From NCBI RefSeq assembly GCF_014842025.1, contig NZ_JACYUY010000011.1, positions 62,001-126,000 of the forward strand: DNA of 64,000 bases, written 5' to 3'. Below, in pieces: positions 26,949 to 39,160 of this stretch (positions are counted from its first letter, which is position 1; every line of letters starts with the position of its first letter). The translations under genes were made by a program, and so were the position numbers. The DNA comes from Massilia sp. CFBP 13721 (GTDB taxonomy: Bacteria; Pseudomonadota; Gammaproteobacteria; Burkholderiales; Burkholderiaceae_D). The notes beneath the pieces are model-generated. The model was not told where the DNA came from. It saw only the letters and a list, made by a program, of their open reading frames with translations, and did not search any database.

Positions 26949-28265
26949 TCAGCCGCGCTTGCGTGGCCGCGCCGGAGCGGCCGCCGCATCGGGACGGCCC
27001 GCCGTCGGCCGGCCGCTGGACGCTTTAGGACGCTGGTCCGCATAGCGCACACGCGCCGCACCGCCCGGCTCGCGTGCCGGATCAAAGCGCTCGTCGGGAC
27101 GCGCGCCACTCGTATCACGGCGCGAGGCCGGACGTGCATCGCCGCCCGCGGCCGCGCCTTCCGGGCGCGAGAAGCGCTTGGCGCGCTCGGCGGCGCCGAC
27201 TTTCGATGCCGCCGCACCATCCGGACGGCGTGCATCGGCCGGCGCCGCTTCCGCGCGCGGCACCGCCGCCTGCCCCGGCAGGCGCAGGCTGCCGGTACCC
27301 GACAGCGGGCTGGCGCGGCGCGCATTGCCGATCGGCTGGCGCGCGCCGCCGCCGGCGCCGACACGTGCCGCCGCCGCGCCGGTCACCTGGGTGCCGCGTT
27401 CGATGACGAAGGTGGCGCCCGCATCCTTGCCCAGCACTTTCACCAGGTAGGGCATGACTTCGCGCAGCATCGGTTCGAGCGTGTACGGCGGATTCAGGAT
27501 GAACATGCCGCTGCTGTGCAAACCGAAACCGTCCGGGCCCGGCGTCGACACGGTCAGCGTGACGTTCAGCCATTCCTTGGCCGGCAAGCGTTTCAGACGG
27601 TCGGCAAACTGGCGCGATTCCATCCGCTGCAGCACTGGATACCAGACGGCAAAGATGCCGCTCGGGAAGCGTCCGAGCGCTTCTTCCAGAGCATCTTTTA
27701 CCTTGCGGTAGTCGTCCTTCATTTCATACGGCGGGTCGATCAGCACCAGCGCGCGGCGCGATGGCGGCGGCAAGAGCGCCTTCATGCTGAGGAAACCGTC
27801 GCCACGCTCGATCATGACGCGCTTGCCGCGCGAGCGCTCGCCCTGCTCGGCCTTGTGCGCTTCCGCCTTGCGGAAATTGTCCGCCAAAATCTTGCTGTCG
27901 GACGGATGCAGCTCGAACAGGCGCAGGCGGTCGTCCGGGCGCGTCATCTGGTCGGCGACCCAGGGTGAGCCCGGGTAGTAGCGCATCTTGCCGCTCGGGT
28001 TCATGCCCTTGACCAGATTCACATAGTCCGCCAGCGCCGGCGGCAGGTCGGTGCGGGTCCACAGCGGGCCGATGCCCGTGTCGAACTCGGCGTTTTTCGA
28101 GGCGAAGCTGCTGTCGAGCGCATACACGCCGGCGCCCGAGTGGGTGTCGATATAGGTGTAGGCGGTGTCCTTCTGGTTCATGTACTCGTGCAATTGCACT
28201 TGGACGAAATGCTTGAGGACGTCGGCATGGTTACCCGCGTGGAAGGCGTGGCGATAGCTCAACAT
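26949..28265 (-). CDS. rlmJ: 23S rRNA (adenine2030-N6)-methyltransferase RlmJ with long basic C-terminal tail
   Basis: Residues 1-296 are RlmJ: MLSYRHAFHAGNHADVLKH at the N-terminus, a Rossmann fold, and catalytic DPPY at residues 177-180, with a MFILNPPY segment near 257. It methylates A2030 of 23S rRNA. Normal RlmJ ends near 280-290. Here a ~140-residue low-complexity tail follows, rich in Arg, Ala, Pro and Gly (RRASP, RRPDGAAAS, RPRKRG at the end), probably disordered and RNA-binding. There is no frameshift sign; the tail is in frame with one stop. Confidence 0.93.
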   Translation of the reverse strand: MLSYRHAFHAGNHADVLKHFVQVQLHEYMNQKDTAYTYIDTHSGAGVYALDSSFASKNAEFDTGIGPLWTRTDLPPALADYVNLVKGMNPSGKMRYYPGSPWVADQMTRPDDRLRLFELHPSDSKILADNFRKAEAHKAEQGERSRGKRVMIERGDGFLSMKALLPPPSRRALVLIDPPYEMKDDYRKVKDALEEALGRFPSGIFAVWYPVLQRMESRQFADRLKRLPAKEWLNVTLTVSTPGPDGFGLHSSGMFILNPPYTLEPMLREVMPYLVKVLGKDAGATFVIERGTQVTGAAAARVGAGGGARQPIGNARRASPLSGTGSLRLPGQAAVPRAEAAPADARRPDGAAASKVGAAERAKRFSRPEGAAAGGDARPASRRDTSGARPDERFDPAREPGGAARVRYADQRPKASSGRPTAGRPDAAAAPARPRKRG

Positions 28266-28386
28266 AAGGGGGGATTTCCAATCTAATCGAATAAGTCAGT
28301 GCGGCAATGCGGCGGCCGCGCGCCGGGCGCAATTGTCGACATTATCCACCACAACCGCAGCAACCCGAGAATATTCGCTTCAAATG

Positions 28387-28419
28387 AAAAAAGCCGCGGA
28401 CTTGCGCGCCGCGGCTTTT
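28387..28419 (-). terminator. Rho-independent terminator of aceA
   Basis: An 11-bp stem AAAAGCCGCGG/CCGCGGCTTTT with a 9-base loop and a six-T run on the minus strand, 38 bases after the aceA stop. Confidence 0.9.
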
Positions 28420-28456
28420 CATCGAACCCGCCCGAAACCGGGCAACTGGATCAGGT

Positions 28457-29755
28457 TTATGCGACCTTTTTCTCGTCGAAGAATTGTTCATCCTCGGTCG
28501 AGCCGTGCAGCGCCGTGGTCGAGCTCTGGCCCTGCTGGATGGCCTGGGTCACGGCGTCGAAGTAGCCGGTACCGACTTCACGCTGGTGTTTCACTGCCGT
28601 AAAGCCCTTCTCGGCGGCGGCGAATTCGGCTTCCTGCAGCTCGACAAAGGCCGACATCTGGCGCCGTGCATAGCCGTGGGCAAGATTGAACATGCCATAG
28701 TTCAGCGCGTGGAAACCGGCCAGGGTGATGAACTGGAACTTGTAGCCCATTGCGCCCAACTCCTTCTGGAACTTGGCGATGGTCGCGTCGTCCAGGTTCT
28801 TTTTCCAGTTGAACGAAGGCGAGCAGTTATAGGCCAGCATCTTGCCCGGGAACTTGGCGTGCACGGCTTCGGCGAACTTGCGCGCAAATTCGAGGTCAGG
28901 CTTACCGGTCTCGCACCAGACCAGGTCGGCGAACGGCGCATACGCCAGCGCACGGGAAATTGCCTGGTCCAGGCCGTTGCGCACTTTATAAAAACCCTCC
29001 ACGGTGCGCTCGCCGGTGCAGAACGGCTGGTCGTTGGGATCGACGTCCGAGGTCAGCAGGTCAGCCGCTTCGGCATCGGTCCGGGCGATGACCAGGGTCG
29101 GGGTGCCCATCACGTCGGCCGCCAGGCGCGCCGCGGTCAGTTTTTCCACCGCTTCGCGCGATGGCACCAGCACCTTGCCGCCCATGTGGCCGCATTTCTT
29201 GACCGAGGCCAGCTGGTCTTCGAAGTGCACGCCGGCCGCGCCCGCCTCAATCATCGCTTTCATCAGCTCGAAGGCGTTCAGCACGCCGCCGAAACCGGCT
29301 TCGGCATCGGCCACGATCGGCGCGAAATAATCGATGTCGCCCTTGCCTTCGGACCACTGGATCTGGTCGGCGCGCTGGAAGGTGTTGTTGATGCGGCGCA
29401 CGACCAGCGGCACCGAATTGGCCGGATACAGCGATTGGTCCGGATACATTTCGCCGGCCACGTTGGCGTCGCCCGCCACTTGCCAGCCCGACAGGTAGAT
29501 GGCTTTCAGGCCAGCCTTGACCTGTTGCATCGCCTGGTTGCCGGTCATGGCGCCGAGGGCGTTGACGAAGGGTTCGTTGTTGACCAGGTCCCACAGCTTC
29601 TCGGCGCCGCGCTTGGCGAGCGTGTGCTCGATCGGGAGCGAACCGCGCAGGCGGACCACGTCTTCGGCGGTGTAATTGCGCACGACACCTTTCCAGCGTG
29701 GGTTGGTGTCCCAGTCGTTTTGCAATGCTGCGATCTGCTGTTCACGAGTTGCCAT
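28457..29755 (-). CDS. aceA: Isocitrate lyase
   Basis: First enzyme of the glyoxylate shunt, cleaving isocitrate to succinate and glyoxylate for growth on acetate or fatty acids. Catalytic Cys188 is in the signature [30 protein letters not shown] and [14 protein letters not shown] complete the active site. 432 residues, the short bacterial class. Strong ribosome site AGGAG before ATG 29755. Malate synthase is not in view. A 330-bp AT-rich leader with palindromes lies upstream. Confidence 0.97.
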   Translation of the reverse strand: MATREQQIAALQNDWDTNPRWKGVVRNYTAEDVVRLRGSLPIEHTLAKRGAEKLWDLVNNEPFVNALGAMTGNQAMQQVKAGLKAIYLSGWQVAGDANVAGEMYPDQSLYPANSVPLVVRRINNTFQRADQIQWSEGKGDIDYFAPIVADAEAGFGGVLNAFELMKAMIEAGAAGVHFEDQLASVKKCGHMGGKVLVPSREAVEKLTAARLAADVMGTPTLVIARTDAEAADLLTSDVDPNDQPFCTGERTVEGFYKVRNGLDQAISRALAYAPFADLVWCETGKPDLEFARKFAEAVHAKFPGKMLAYNCSPSFNWKKNLDDATIAKFQKELGAMGYKFQFITLAGFHALNYGMFNLAHGYARRQMSAFVELQEAEFAAAEKGFTAVKHQREVGTGYFDAVTQAIQQGQSSTTALHGSTEDEQFFDEKKVA

Positions 29756-30090
29756 GGTGATTCTCCTGATGAAGTTATAGCTCGGTTACGCCAAGTTGCG
29801 AAGTGAATCTGTTGGATAAATCATAGCGCAGCTTGCGCAGCGCACAATCACTCTTATATAAGACATCTGATTAATTTTTTATTATTTATAATCAGGCACT
29901 TAAGAAGAAAATTCCATGATATGAAAAGGAATTTCTCAGCATGGAAGCAGCTTTCAGGCACGTTCTGCTGCGCCGTTTCACGAAATGGTAGCGTCATTTC
30001 ACATGGTGAAATTATCGCGCGACAGGGCAATGCCGATTGTTGCAGCAGGCCGCATCCGAGCCTTGCGAAATATTGCCGCTTAGCAGGAAT
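29756..30090. promoter_or_regulatory. AT-rich aceA upstream region with three palindromes
   Basis: Contains no gene. Seen: perfect palindrome TCTTATATAAGA (29852-29863), which could overlap a -10; inverted repeat AAATTCC/GGAATTT (29909-29915, 29928-29934); and ATTTCAC-N3-GTGAAAT (29996-30012), with a further TTTCAC at about 29977. These look like operators for a carbon-source regulator. Which protein binds is unknown. Confidence 0.55.
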
Positions 30091-30115
30091 AAAAAAAACG
30101 CGGCCATCAGCCGCG
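30091..30115 (-). terminator. Terminator of the MFS transporter gene
   Basis: Stem CGCGGC/GCCGCG with a 5-base loop followed by eight Ts on the minus strand, 65 bases after the stop. Confidence 0.85.
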
Positions 30116-30179
30116 CTTTTCGTGTTGTCATTTTCCCGACATTTGCCGACGTCGCGGCCCCCTGTCTTATTTTTTATGC

Positions 30180-31385
30180 TTACGCTTTATGCGGCAACGG
30201 TGCCCGTCCCCTGCCCCCGGCGCCCACTGCGGTGGCGATCGCCAGCGTCTGGAACAAGGCGACGCCGATGAACAGCCCGGCCGGGTGGCCGCCATCCATC
30301 AGCATGCCAAACAGCACCGGGCCGACCGCCATGCCGCTGTCCAGGCCGGAATAGACGACGCCGAACACGCGTCCCGTGGCGTTCGGCGGCGCGGCGGCGC
30401 GGATCAGCAGGTCGCGCGACGGACCGGCCACCCCGGTCGACAGGCCGATCGCGCCCATCACCAGCACCACCAGCGGTCCCGGCACGACCGACGCCGACAA
30501 GAGCAAGGCCAGCGCCGCGGCGAACAGGAAGCAGATCGCGATCGTGCGGTCGTGGTTGTGCGCGCGCGCCGCCAGGAAGCCGCCGGCCACCATGCCCGCC
30601 GCCGAGGACAGCATGAAAGTGGTGTAGGCCGTGGCCGCCGTGGCCAGCGAAATGCCGTACAGGGAAGTCAGGCTGGCCGACGAGAATGCCTGGATGCCGC
30701 CCAGCGCCACCGAGGTCAGGAAAAAGAAGCCGAAGCACATCCAGACCGCCGGCAGGCGCAGGAAGCCGAACGCACTGGCGCCGGCGTCTCCGCCCTTGGG
30801 CACCGTGGCTGCGTTCGGCAGCACGGCGCGATTCAGGAACAGCACCAGCAGCATCAAGGCGGGAATCGCGCTGGCGGCCAGCAGCGCCACGCGCCAGCTC
30901 GAGAGGGTGGCGACGCCGGCCAGGAAGATCGGCGCCGTCGCCCAGCCAATATTGCCCGAGATGCCATGCACCGAGAACGCGTAGGCCAGGCGCTCCTTGC
31001 TCACGCCATGGTTCAGCAACGTGTAACCGGCCGGATGGAACACGGCGTTGCCGCAACCGGCGATAAACGAGCCCAGCAACAGCATCGCGTAGCTCGGCGC
31101 CGACGCCAGCACCAGCGCGCCCACGCCCAACAGGGCATGGCCGGTGAACAGCACGCGGCGCGCGCCGACGCGGTCGACCACGAAGCCCGACAAGGCCTGG
31201 CCGATGCCGGAAATGACGAAGAACACCGTCATCAGCAGGCCGAGCTCGGAGTAGGACAAGCTGAAGGCTTCTTTCAGCCAGGGAAACAGACCGGCCAGGA
31301 TCAGGTGGAAGAAGTGCGACACCCCGTGCGAGGTGCCGACCAGGCCGATCACGCGCGCGTCCTGGCGCAGGCTTGTTGCGTTCAT
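30180..31385 (-). CDS. Major facilitator superfamily transporter (Fsr-like)
   Basis: 401 residues, about twelve hydrophobic helices. The loop 2-3 motif reads DRVGARRVLFTGHALLG, and an N-terminal SHGVSHFFHLILAGLFPWLKE segment resembles the fosmidomycin-resistance (Fsr) branch. Inner-membrane exporter or importer of unknown substrate. It starts 15 residues before the first helix, and the ribosome site is not strong. Flanked by its own terminator and the repeat/terminator of clpB, so it is a single-gene unit. Confidence 0.85.
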   Translation of the reverse strand: MNATSLRQDARVIGLVGTSHGVSHFFHLILAGLFPWLKEAFSLSYSELGLLMTVFFVISGIGQALSGFVVDRVGARRVLFTGHALLGVGALVLASAPSYAMLLLGSFIAGCGNAVFHPAGYTLLNHGVSKERLAYAFSVHGISGNIGWATAPIFLAGVATLSSWRVALLAASAIPALMLLVLFLNRAVLPNAATVPKGGDAGASAFGFLRLPAVWMCFGFFFLTSVALGGIQAFSSASLTSLYGISLATAATAYTTFMLSSAAGMVAGGFLAARAHNHDRTIAICFLFAAALALLLSASVVPGPLVVLVMGAIGLSTGVAGPSRDLLIRAAAPPNATGRVFGVVYSGLDSGMAVGPVLFGMLMDGGHPAGLFIGVALFQTLAIATAVGAGGRGRAPLPHKA

Positions 31386-31482
31386 GGTTCTTGTTATGGA
31401 AAACGAAAGGAACCAGTGTAGTCAAAACGGCGCGGGTTTGCTGGTGCAGCACATTTTGGAGCAGCCTGTAGAGGCGGCGTAC

Positions 31483-31583
31483 CGTAGGGCGGGCATGCCC
31501 GCGTGTTCGTACCGTTGCATGCCGCATGGCGGCGGGAGACGGTGCGGTGTGCACAGGCCGGAGGCGGGCATGCCCGCCCTACG
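31483..31583. repeat. Palindromic intergenic repeat, copy C (variant)
   Basis: 101 bp with arms CGTAGGGCGGGCATGCCCGC and its exact reverse complement at the right end (31564-31583). It shares the TAGGG.GGGC...GCCC..CCCTA plan with the other copies but has a different middle. It begins one base beyond the T-tract of the clpB terminator. Confidence 0.75.
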
Positions 31584-31612
31584 CAAAAAAAGGGGCGCAT
31601 CGCTGCGCCCCT
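31584..31612 (-). terminator. Rho-independent terminator of clpB
   Basis: A 9-bp perfect stem AGGGGCGCA/TGCGCCCCT with a TCGC loop and a seven-T run on the minus strand, 20 bases after the clpB stop. Confidence 0.9.
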
Positions 31613-31632
31613 GCTGTGTCGACAAAGCTGGC

Positions 31633-34245
<2,613 letters not shown>

Positions 34246-34279
34246 GTTCTTGCTCCCTCGTGTTTATCCGTTGAGGACA

Positions 34280-34307
34280 ACATAGGGATTTGCCGATGCT
34301 TTTCAAG
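34280..34307 (-). promoter_or_regulatory. Heat-shock (sigma-32) promoter of clpB
   Basis: On the minus strand: CTTGAAA (-35, 34301-34307), 13 bases, CCCTATGT (-10, 34280-34287). This compares with the sigma-32 consensus CTTGAAA-N13-15-CCCCATnT. The start would lie about 30 bases before the clpB ATG, which has a GAGGGAG ribosome site. Confidence 0.8.
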
Positions 34308-34421
34308 ATGCGCAATGCCTGAGCGGCAAGACATTTTGATGGTAGACACGTTTAAGGGTGGATAACCATCGATCGGACACTGTCTCGCAGCCCGCCTATC
34401 TTTCTACTACAAAACTATTTA

Positions 34422-34449
34422 TTTACGGAAATCACCGCTCCGCTATAAT
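34422..34449 (+). promoter_or_regulatory. Sigma-70 promoter of the transglutaminase/Sel1 gene
   Basis: TTTACG (34422-34427), 16 bases, TATAAT (34444-34449). The start would be about 22 bases before the ATG at 34478. Confidence 0.65.
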
Positions 34450-34477
34450 TATCAAATCGTCCATATAAATCTCCGCC

Positions 34478-37400
34478 ATGCGACTCTCGCTCCCGCGTTG
34501 CCTGATTCTGTTCCTTGCCATCCTGTGCGTCCCCGCTGCCATTGCTGCAGGCCCTTCACCGGCGCCGGCGAAAGCGAAAGCGGCGATCTCCGCAACCGGT
34601 GCCGGCGCTTTCTCGCGCAAAACCGAATTGCCGAAATGGGCAGCGCCGCTGGAAGCCTTGCCCGCCACCGCGTCCGAGGAGCCGGTGGTGGTGCGCCTGG
34701 CCGAAACGCAGTACTGGATCGGCCCGCGCCCTGCCTACCTGGTCAACCGCGCGCTGCAGGTCAACTCGTCGGCCCGGCTTTCGGAGCTGGGTCAGTTTTC
34801 CGTTCCCTTCGTGCCTGCCTATCAAACGCCGGTGTTGCACAAGATCGCGATTGTCCGGGGCGGCCAGGTGATGGACCGCACCCAGTCAGCCAATGTGCGC
34901 GTGCTCGACAGCGAATCCGAGGCGCAAAACGGTTATTACCTGGGAACGGCGACGGCCACGGTACTGCTCGACGACGTCAAGCCGGGCGATACCTTGTGGA
35001 CCGTGTACTCGGTCGAGGGCACCAATCCGGTGTTTGGCGGCGCCTGGAGCGAGCATCTCTGGTGGACGCGCGACGTGCCGGTCGAACTGCGCAAGATGGT
35101 GCTGCGCCATCCGTCGGACAAACCCGTGCAGTGGCGCGTGTCCGGCATGCCGCGCCCGGCCCTGGCCGCGCCCGTCACCGAGACCCGGAATGGCGTCACC
35201 ACCATGGTATTGCGCGAGACCGCCCTGGCTGCCGACCAGCTGGAAACGTCGCTGCCACCGAACGTGATACCGCTGTCCCTGATCGACCTGAGCGAGTACC
35301 GCGACTGGGCGCAAGTGGTGCAATGGGCGTTGCCCTTGTTCCCGGACATGGCGAAACAGGCGCAGGTACAGGCGCTGGCACGCAGGTTCGACGGCAAAAC
35401 GCCGGAACAGCGTGCCTCGCAAGCCCTGCACTGGGTACAGGACGAGATCCGCTATTTCAGCGTGTCGATGGGAGAGAATTCGCATCGCCCGGCGCCGCCG
35501 GAGACGGTGCTGAAACGCCGCTTCGGCGACTGCAAGGACAAGACCCTGCTGCTGGTGTCGCTCCTGCGGGCGATGGGCATCGAGGCCCAGCCGGTATTGT
35601 TGCATGCCACGTCGCCGGCACTGCCGGCCAGGATGTTGCCGGCGCCGACCAGTTTCAACCATGCGATCGTGCGCGTCGTATTGGATGGCAAGCCATATTT
35701 CGTCGATCCGACCCTGCAAAACGAGGCGGGGCCGATTTCGACCTTGCCCGTACCGGTTCCCGAGGCTGCCGTACTGGTCATCAGCGCCGGCACCACCGGG
35801 TTGGTCAATTTGCCGAAGGAATCGCTTGTCGCGCCGCAGGTCGAACGCAAGGAGAACCTCGTCATCGCCACCCTGCATGGCGACGGCCAGCTGCAGGCCA
35901 CTACCACCTACCGCGGCCGCTATGCCGCGGGCATGCGCCGCGCTTACCGCGCCATGGGGACGGTCGACATCAAGACGGCCATGCTCGAACAATACGAGCG
36001 CATTTATCCAGGCGTGCAACTCGATGCCGCCCCCTTGCTGCGCGACGCCGAGGACGGCACCGCCTTTGTCGTCGATGCGCGCTTTACCTTGCCCAAGGTG
36101 CTCAAGGAAGAGAACGGCCGCGTCAAGCTGGCGCAGCGCTCCCACATCCTCGAAGGATCCCTGGGCATCCCGGACAAGCGGGTGCGCAGGCATCCGCTCT
36201 GGCTGGCGGCGGGGCACTACCGCGCGAGCTACAGCCTGGACGTATCGCTGCCCGCCGAAGCGCGGCTGGTCAAGGACGACAGCGCGCTCTCGGTGGAGAA
36301 CAAATTCTTCAAGGCCCATAGCCAGCTGACCTGGCGCGGCGCCCACCTGAGTTACTTCGTCGACTACACGATCACCACCCCGGAAGTGGCGCCGGCCGAC
36401 TTGCCGGAGCTGGCGAAACAGGCGCAGCAGCTCGACGCGCTGGCCGAAACGACCTTGCAGTTCAAGCCGCTCAGCGCCCCGCCCCGAACGGCAAAGGAAG
36501 CATCGTTACGCCTGCTCGACATCATGGAAAAGATGTCCGCCGACGACGAACTGCAGGCCGAAGCGATCCGCACCGGCAAGGTACCTGAAGTGAAGTTCGA
36601 CGAAAGCACGTACGCCAAACTGAACTACCGCAGCCTGTGCGAATCGCTGGTCGACGGCCTTTCCGTACGCGACTGGAACCCCCTGATCGGCGCGCCGATC
36701 GCCGCCTATTACAAGGTGGTCAAGGCACGCGCCGATCCGCTGACCAAGGATGTCTGCGACGCGCGGGTGCATTTCATCGAACACGACCTGCGCGGCGCCA
36801 GCACCGCGCTGGCCAGACTGACGTTGCCGGATGACGATCCGATGACGCTGATGCAGGCCTGGGCCGACTTCCATGCGCGCTCGCCCGCGCGCGCGGTGGA
36901 GCACCTGGCGCGCTTCCTGAAGGCGCGGCACCGGGCCGGGACCCTGGGCGCCGACGAAGCCGTGCTGGCGCTGGCGCTGGCGCGGCGCCTGGGCCAGTCC
37001 GAACCCGGCGAGATCCGCCTTGCCGATGGCGCCCTGCGCGCCGACGCGTGGCCGCAACCCCTGTTTGCGGCGCTGCGCGGCACGCTGGGCGAGGACGCCC
37101 TGTTCGCGCGAATCGCCGCATTGCCACTGGCGGCGCGCGAATACGCCACCATGGAAGCGCATTTCGTCCTCAGCCAGGCATATCTGGCAGCGAATACACC
37201 GCGCAAGGCAGACACGCACCTGAACTGGCTCGCGCGCTATGGCCTGCTCGGCAGCGCCTTCGAAGTGCTGGCCGATGCCGACCAATATGGCGATGCCAGA
37301 AACGATGCCGACATGATTGCAGCATGGGCCTCGCTGGCCAGGAACAGCTCGAACGGCGCCCTGGCGCATGAGAAGGCGGCGGCTGCGAAAGAAATCGCCG

Positions 37401-38707
37401 AGGCGGAATTCATGCTCGGCAAGCGCTACATTCGAGGTGACAACGTGCGCCTAGAAACCGACAAGGGCATTGCGCTGCTCGAGTCGGCGGCAGCCAAGGG
37501 CCACAGCGGCGCCATGAACGACCTGGGGGTGTTGTATATCGATGGCATGATGGTGCCGCGCGACGATATCCGCGGCATCGGCTGGTATCGCCGGGCGGCA
37601 GCCAGCGGCAACGCCGCCGCCGCCACCAACCTCGGCTACGTGTATTGGAACGGCACCAACGGCCAGCCACGGGATTTCGACCAATCTTTCCGTTTCACGA
37701 AGGATGGCGCCGAATTGGGAAACAGCCAGGCGCAGTTCTTCCTCAGCCAATTCTACTTCGACGGCAAGGCGACGGCAAAGAACGACACGCTGGCGAAGTT
37801 CTGGGCCGCGCAATCCTATTTTCGCGGCAGTATCGAAGGCCAGGCACAGTTCGGCCTGATGCTGCTGCGGCAGGAGACCGACCCTGCGCTGCGCGAGGCC
37901 GGGCTACGGCTGCTGGCACGCGCCAGCTTTACGCAGAACGAGTTCGCCATCGTCGAATATGCCAGGGTGCTGCTTGCCGGCGTGGGCGTCGAACCCCAGC
38001 CCGAAACCGCATTCTCCCTGGTTAAGTATGCCGACGACTCCAGGCATCGGCGTGCAGCGGCACTGCGTGGCTACATGGTTGCGGAAGGTTTGGGTGTGAA
38101 AGCCGATCTTGCCAAGGGCCTGGCCCTGCTTGAAAAAATGGAAAAGCTGGACGTTCCCGACGCCAGCTACTACCTGGGCCATGTGTACGCGAACCCGGCA
38201 GCCGGCTTGAACGACAAGGCAAAGGCCGCCGCCTACTTCCGCCGCGGCGCCGCGGCGGGCCAGCGCCAAGCGGCCGAAGCACTTGCCGTGATGCTGCATA
38301 CCGGCGACGGCATTGCTGTCGACCTGCCGGAAGCAGCGCGCTACTACGACATGGCGGTGCAGTCCGGCTTCCCGCGTGCGATGAACAACCTTGCGGTCAT
38401 GTATGAAGAGGGGAACGGCGTGCCGAAGAACGCGGTCAAAGCGATGGAGCTGTACCGCGATGCGGCGCGCCTGGGACATGCGACTGCCATGCTCAGCCTG
38501 GCGGAACTGTACGAGAAAGAGACCCGCGGTGCGAGGCAGGCCAGTTTCCCCCTAATGTATTACATGTTGGCGGCCAAATACGGCCAGGCCGAGGCGCAGG
38601 CCGGCGTGCAGCGCCTGAGCGCCGGCAACGATCCGGCCGCGGTCGAAAAAGCGCGCGCCTACACACTGGCATGGAAGCCGGGCAAGGCGCTACCGGAAGA
38701 GTCCTGA
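34478..38707 (+). CDS. Secreted DUF3857/transglutaminase-like protein with C-terminal Sel1 repeats
   Basis: 1409 residues. A signal peptide (cleavage near AIAA-24) is followed by a DUF3857 domain (about 60-240) and a transglutaminase-like core with a complete triad Cys352 (RFGDCKDKT), His395 (FNHAIV) and Asp410 (YFVDPTL). After a beta-rich region and a helical linker, Sel1/TPR-like repeats run from about 975 to 1380 (LGVLYIDG...GIGWYRRAAASG, LAVMYEEGNGV...AMELYRDAARLG). DUF3857-transglutaminase proteins are periplasmic, of unknown substrate. The fusion to a long Sel1 array is unusual. Own promoter; single-gene unit. Confidence 0.85.
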   Translation: MRLSLPRCLILFLAILCVPAAIAAGPSPAPAKAKAAISATGAGAFSRKTELPKWAAPLEALPATASEEPVVVRLAETQYWIGPRPAYLVNRALQVNSSARLSELGQFSVPFVPAYQTPVLHKIAIVRGGQVMDRTQSANVRVLDSESEAQNGYYLGTATATVLLDDVKPGDTLWTVYSVEGTNPVFGGAWSEHLWWTRDVPVELRKMVLRHPSDKPVQWRVSGMPRPALAAPVTETRNGVTTMVLRETALAADQLETSLPPNVIPLSLIDLSEYRDWAQVVQWALPLFPDMAKQAQVQALARRFDGKTPEQRASQALHWVQDEIRYFSVSMGENSHRPAPPETVLKRRFGDCKDKTLLLVSLLRAMGIEAQPVLLHATSPALPARMLPAPTSFNHAIVRVVLDGKPYFVDPTLQNEAGPISTLPVPVPEAAVLVISAGTTGLVNLPKESLVAPQVERKENLVIATLHGDGQLQATTTYRGRYAAGMRRAYRAMGTVDIKTAMLEQYERIYPGVQLDAAPLLRDAEDGTAFVVDARFTLPKVLKEENGRVKLAQRSHILEGSLGIPDKRVRRHPLWLAAGHYRASYSLDVSLPAEARLVKDDSALSVENKFFKAHSQLTWRGAHLSYFVDYTITTPEVAPADLPELAKQAQQLDALAETTLQFKPLSAPPRTAKEASLRLLDIMEKMSADDELQAEAIRTGKVPEVKFDESTYAKLNYRSLCESLVDGLSVRDWNPLIGAPIAAYYKVVKARADPLTKDVCDARVHFIEHDLRGASTALARLTLPDDDPMTLMQAWADFHARSPARAVEHLARFLKARHRAGTLGADEAVLALALARRLGQSEPGEIRLADGALRADAWPQPLFAALRGTLGEDALFARIAALPLAAREYATMEAHFVLSQAYLAANTPRKADTHLNWLARYGLLGSAFEVLADADQYGDARNDADMIAAWASLARNSSNGALAHEKAAAAKEIAEAEFMLGKRYIRGDNVRLETDKGIALLESAAAKGHSGAMNDLGVLYIDGMMVPRDDIRGIGWYRRAAASGNAAAATNLGYVYWNGTNGQPRDFDQSFRFTKDGAELGNSQAQFFLSQFYFDGKATAKNDTLAKFWAAQSYFRGSIEGQAQFGLMLLRQETDPALREAGLRLLARASFTQNEFAIVEYARVLLAGVGVEPQPETAFSLVKYADDSRHRRAAALRGYMVAEGLGVKADLAKGLALLEKMEKLDVPDASYYLGHVYANPAAGLNDKAKAAAYFRRGAAAGQRQAAEALAVMLHTGDGIAVDLPEAARYYDMAVQSGFPRAMNNLAVMYEEGNGVPKNAVKAMELYRDAARLGHATAMLSLAELYEKETRGARQASFPLMYYMLAAKYGQAEAQAGVQRLSAGNDPAAVEKARAYTLAWKPGKALPEES

Positions 38708-38731
38708 CGATCCGTCGCGTGTTCTTCTTGC

Positions 38732-39160
38732 TCAGGCCTGATCGGCGCCCGGGAACGGCTGGACAGCGCCGCCCGAGCCCAGGTCGCGCACGTTCTTCTG
38801 CACCGCCACCACGGCAAACAGGCTCAGCACGAAGGACATCGCATAGAAGCCTTTTTCGCTCGGCTGCAGCGTGGCGTTCCACAGGCCGATCGTCAGCAGC
38901 GCAATCACGGCGAACAGCGAGAACCAGCATAGCGAGAAATACAGGCCGGTGACCGGAATGCCTTCGCTGCGGTCGCGCACCGACTTCTGCAGCGAGATGG
39001 CGGCGAACAGGCCGTAGAGCAGCAGGCTCAGGTAATAGCCCTTTTCGTTGAGCTGCATCTGGGCATTCCACAAGCCCCACAGGAAAGCCGCGGCGCCGAT
39101 ACACAGCGCGGCCCAGGAAGCGCCGACGAAGGCGGCGGTCGGTCGTTGAACGGTGGTCAT
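38732..39160 (-). CDS. YiaA/YiaB-type inner-membrane protein
   Basis: 142 residues from ATG 39160 with a GGAG ribosome site; upstream frame is ignored. Two repeated units, each a pair of membrane helices joined by a short QxxLNEKGYY-like segment (NAQMQLNEKGYYLSLLLYGLFAAISLQK and NATLQPSEKGFYAMSFVLSLFAVVAVQK), as in the YiaAB two-helix family. Function is unknown. It lies convergent to the Sel1 gene and downstream of repeat D. Confidence 0.85.
   Translation of the reverse strand: MTTVQRPTAAFVGASWAALCIGAAAFLWGLWNAQMQLNEKGYYLSLLLYGLFAAISLQKSVRDRSEGIPVTGLYFSLCWFSLFAVIALLTIGLWNATLQPSEKGFYAMSFVLSLFAVVAVQKNVRDLGSGGAVQPFPGADQA

Noticed and set aside
29941-29990. Possible sigma-54 promoter upstream of aceA
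   Set aside because: GG and GC dinucleotides are not 10 bases apart (8 or 11), so the -24/-12 rule is not met.
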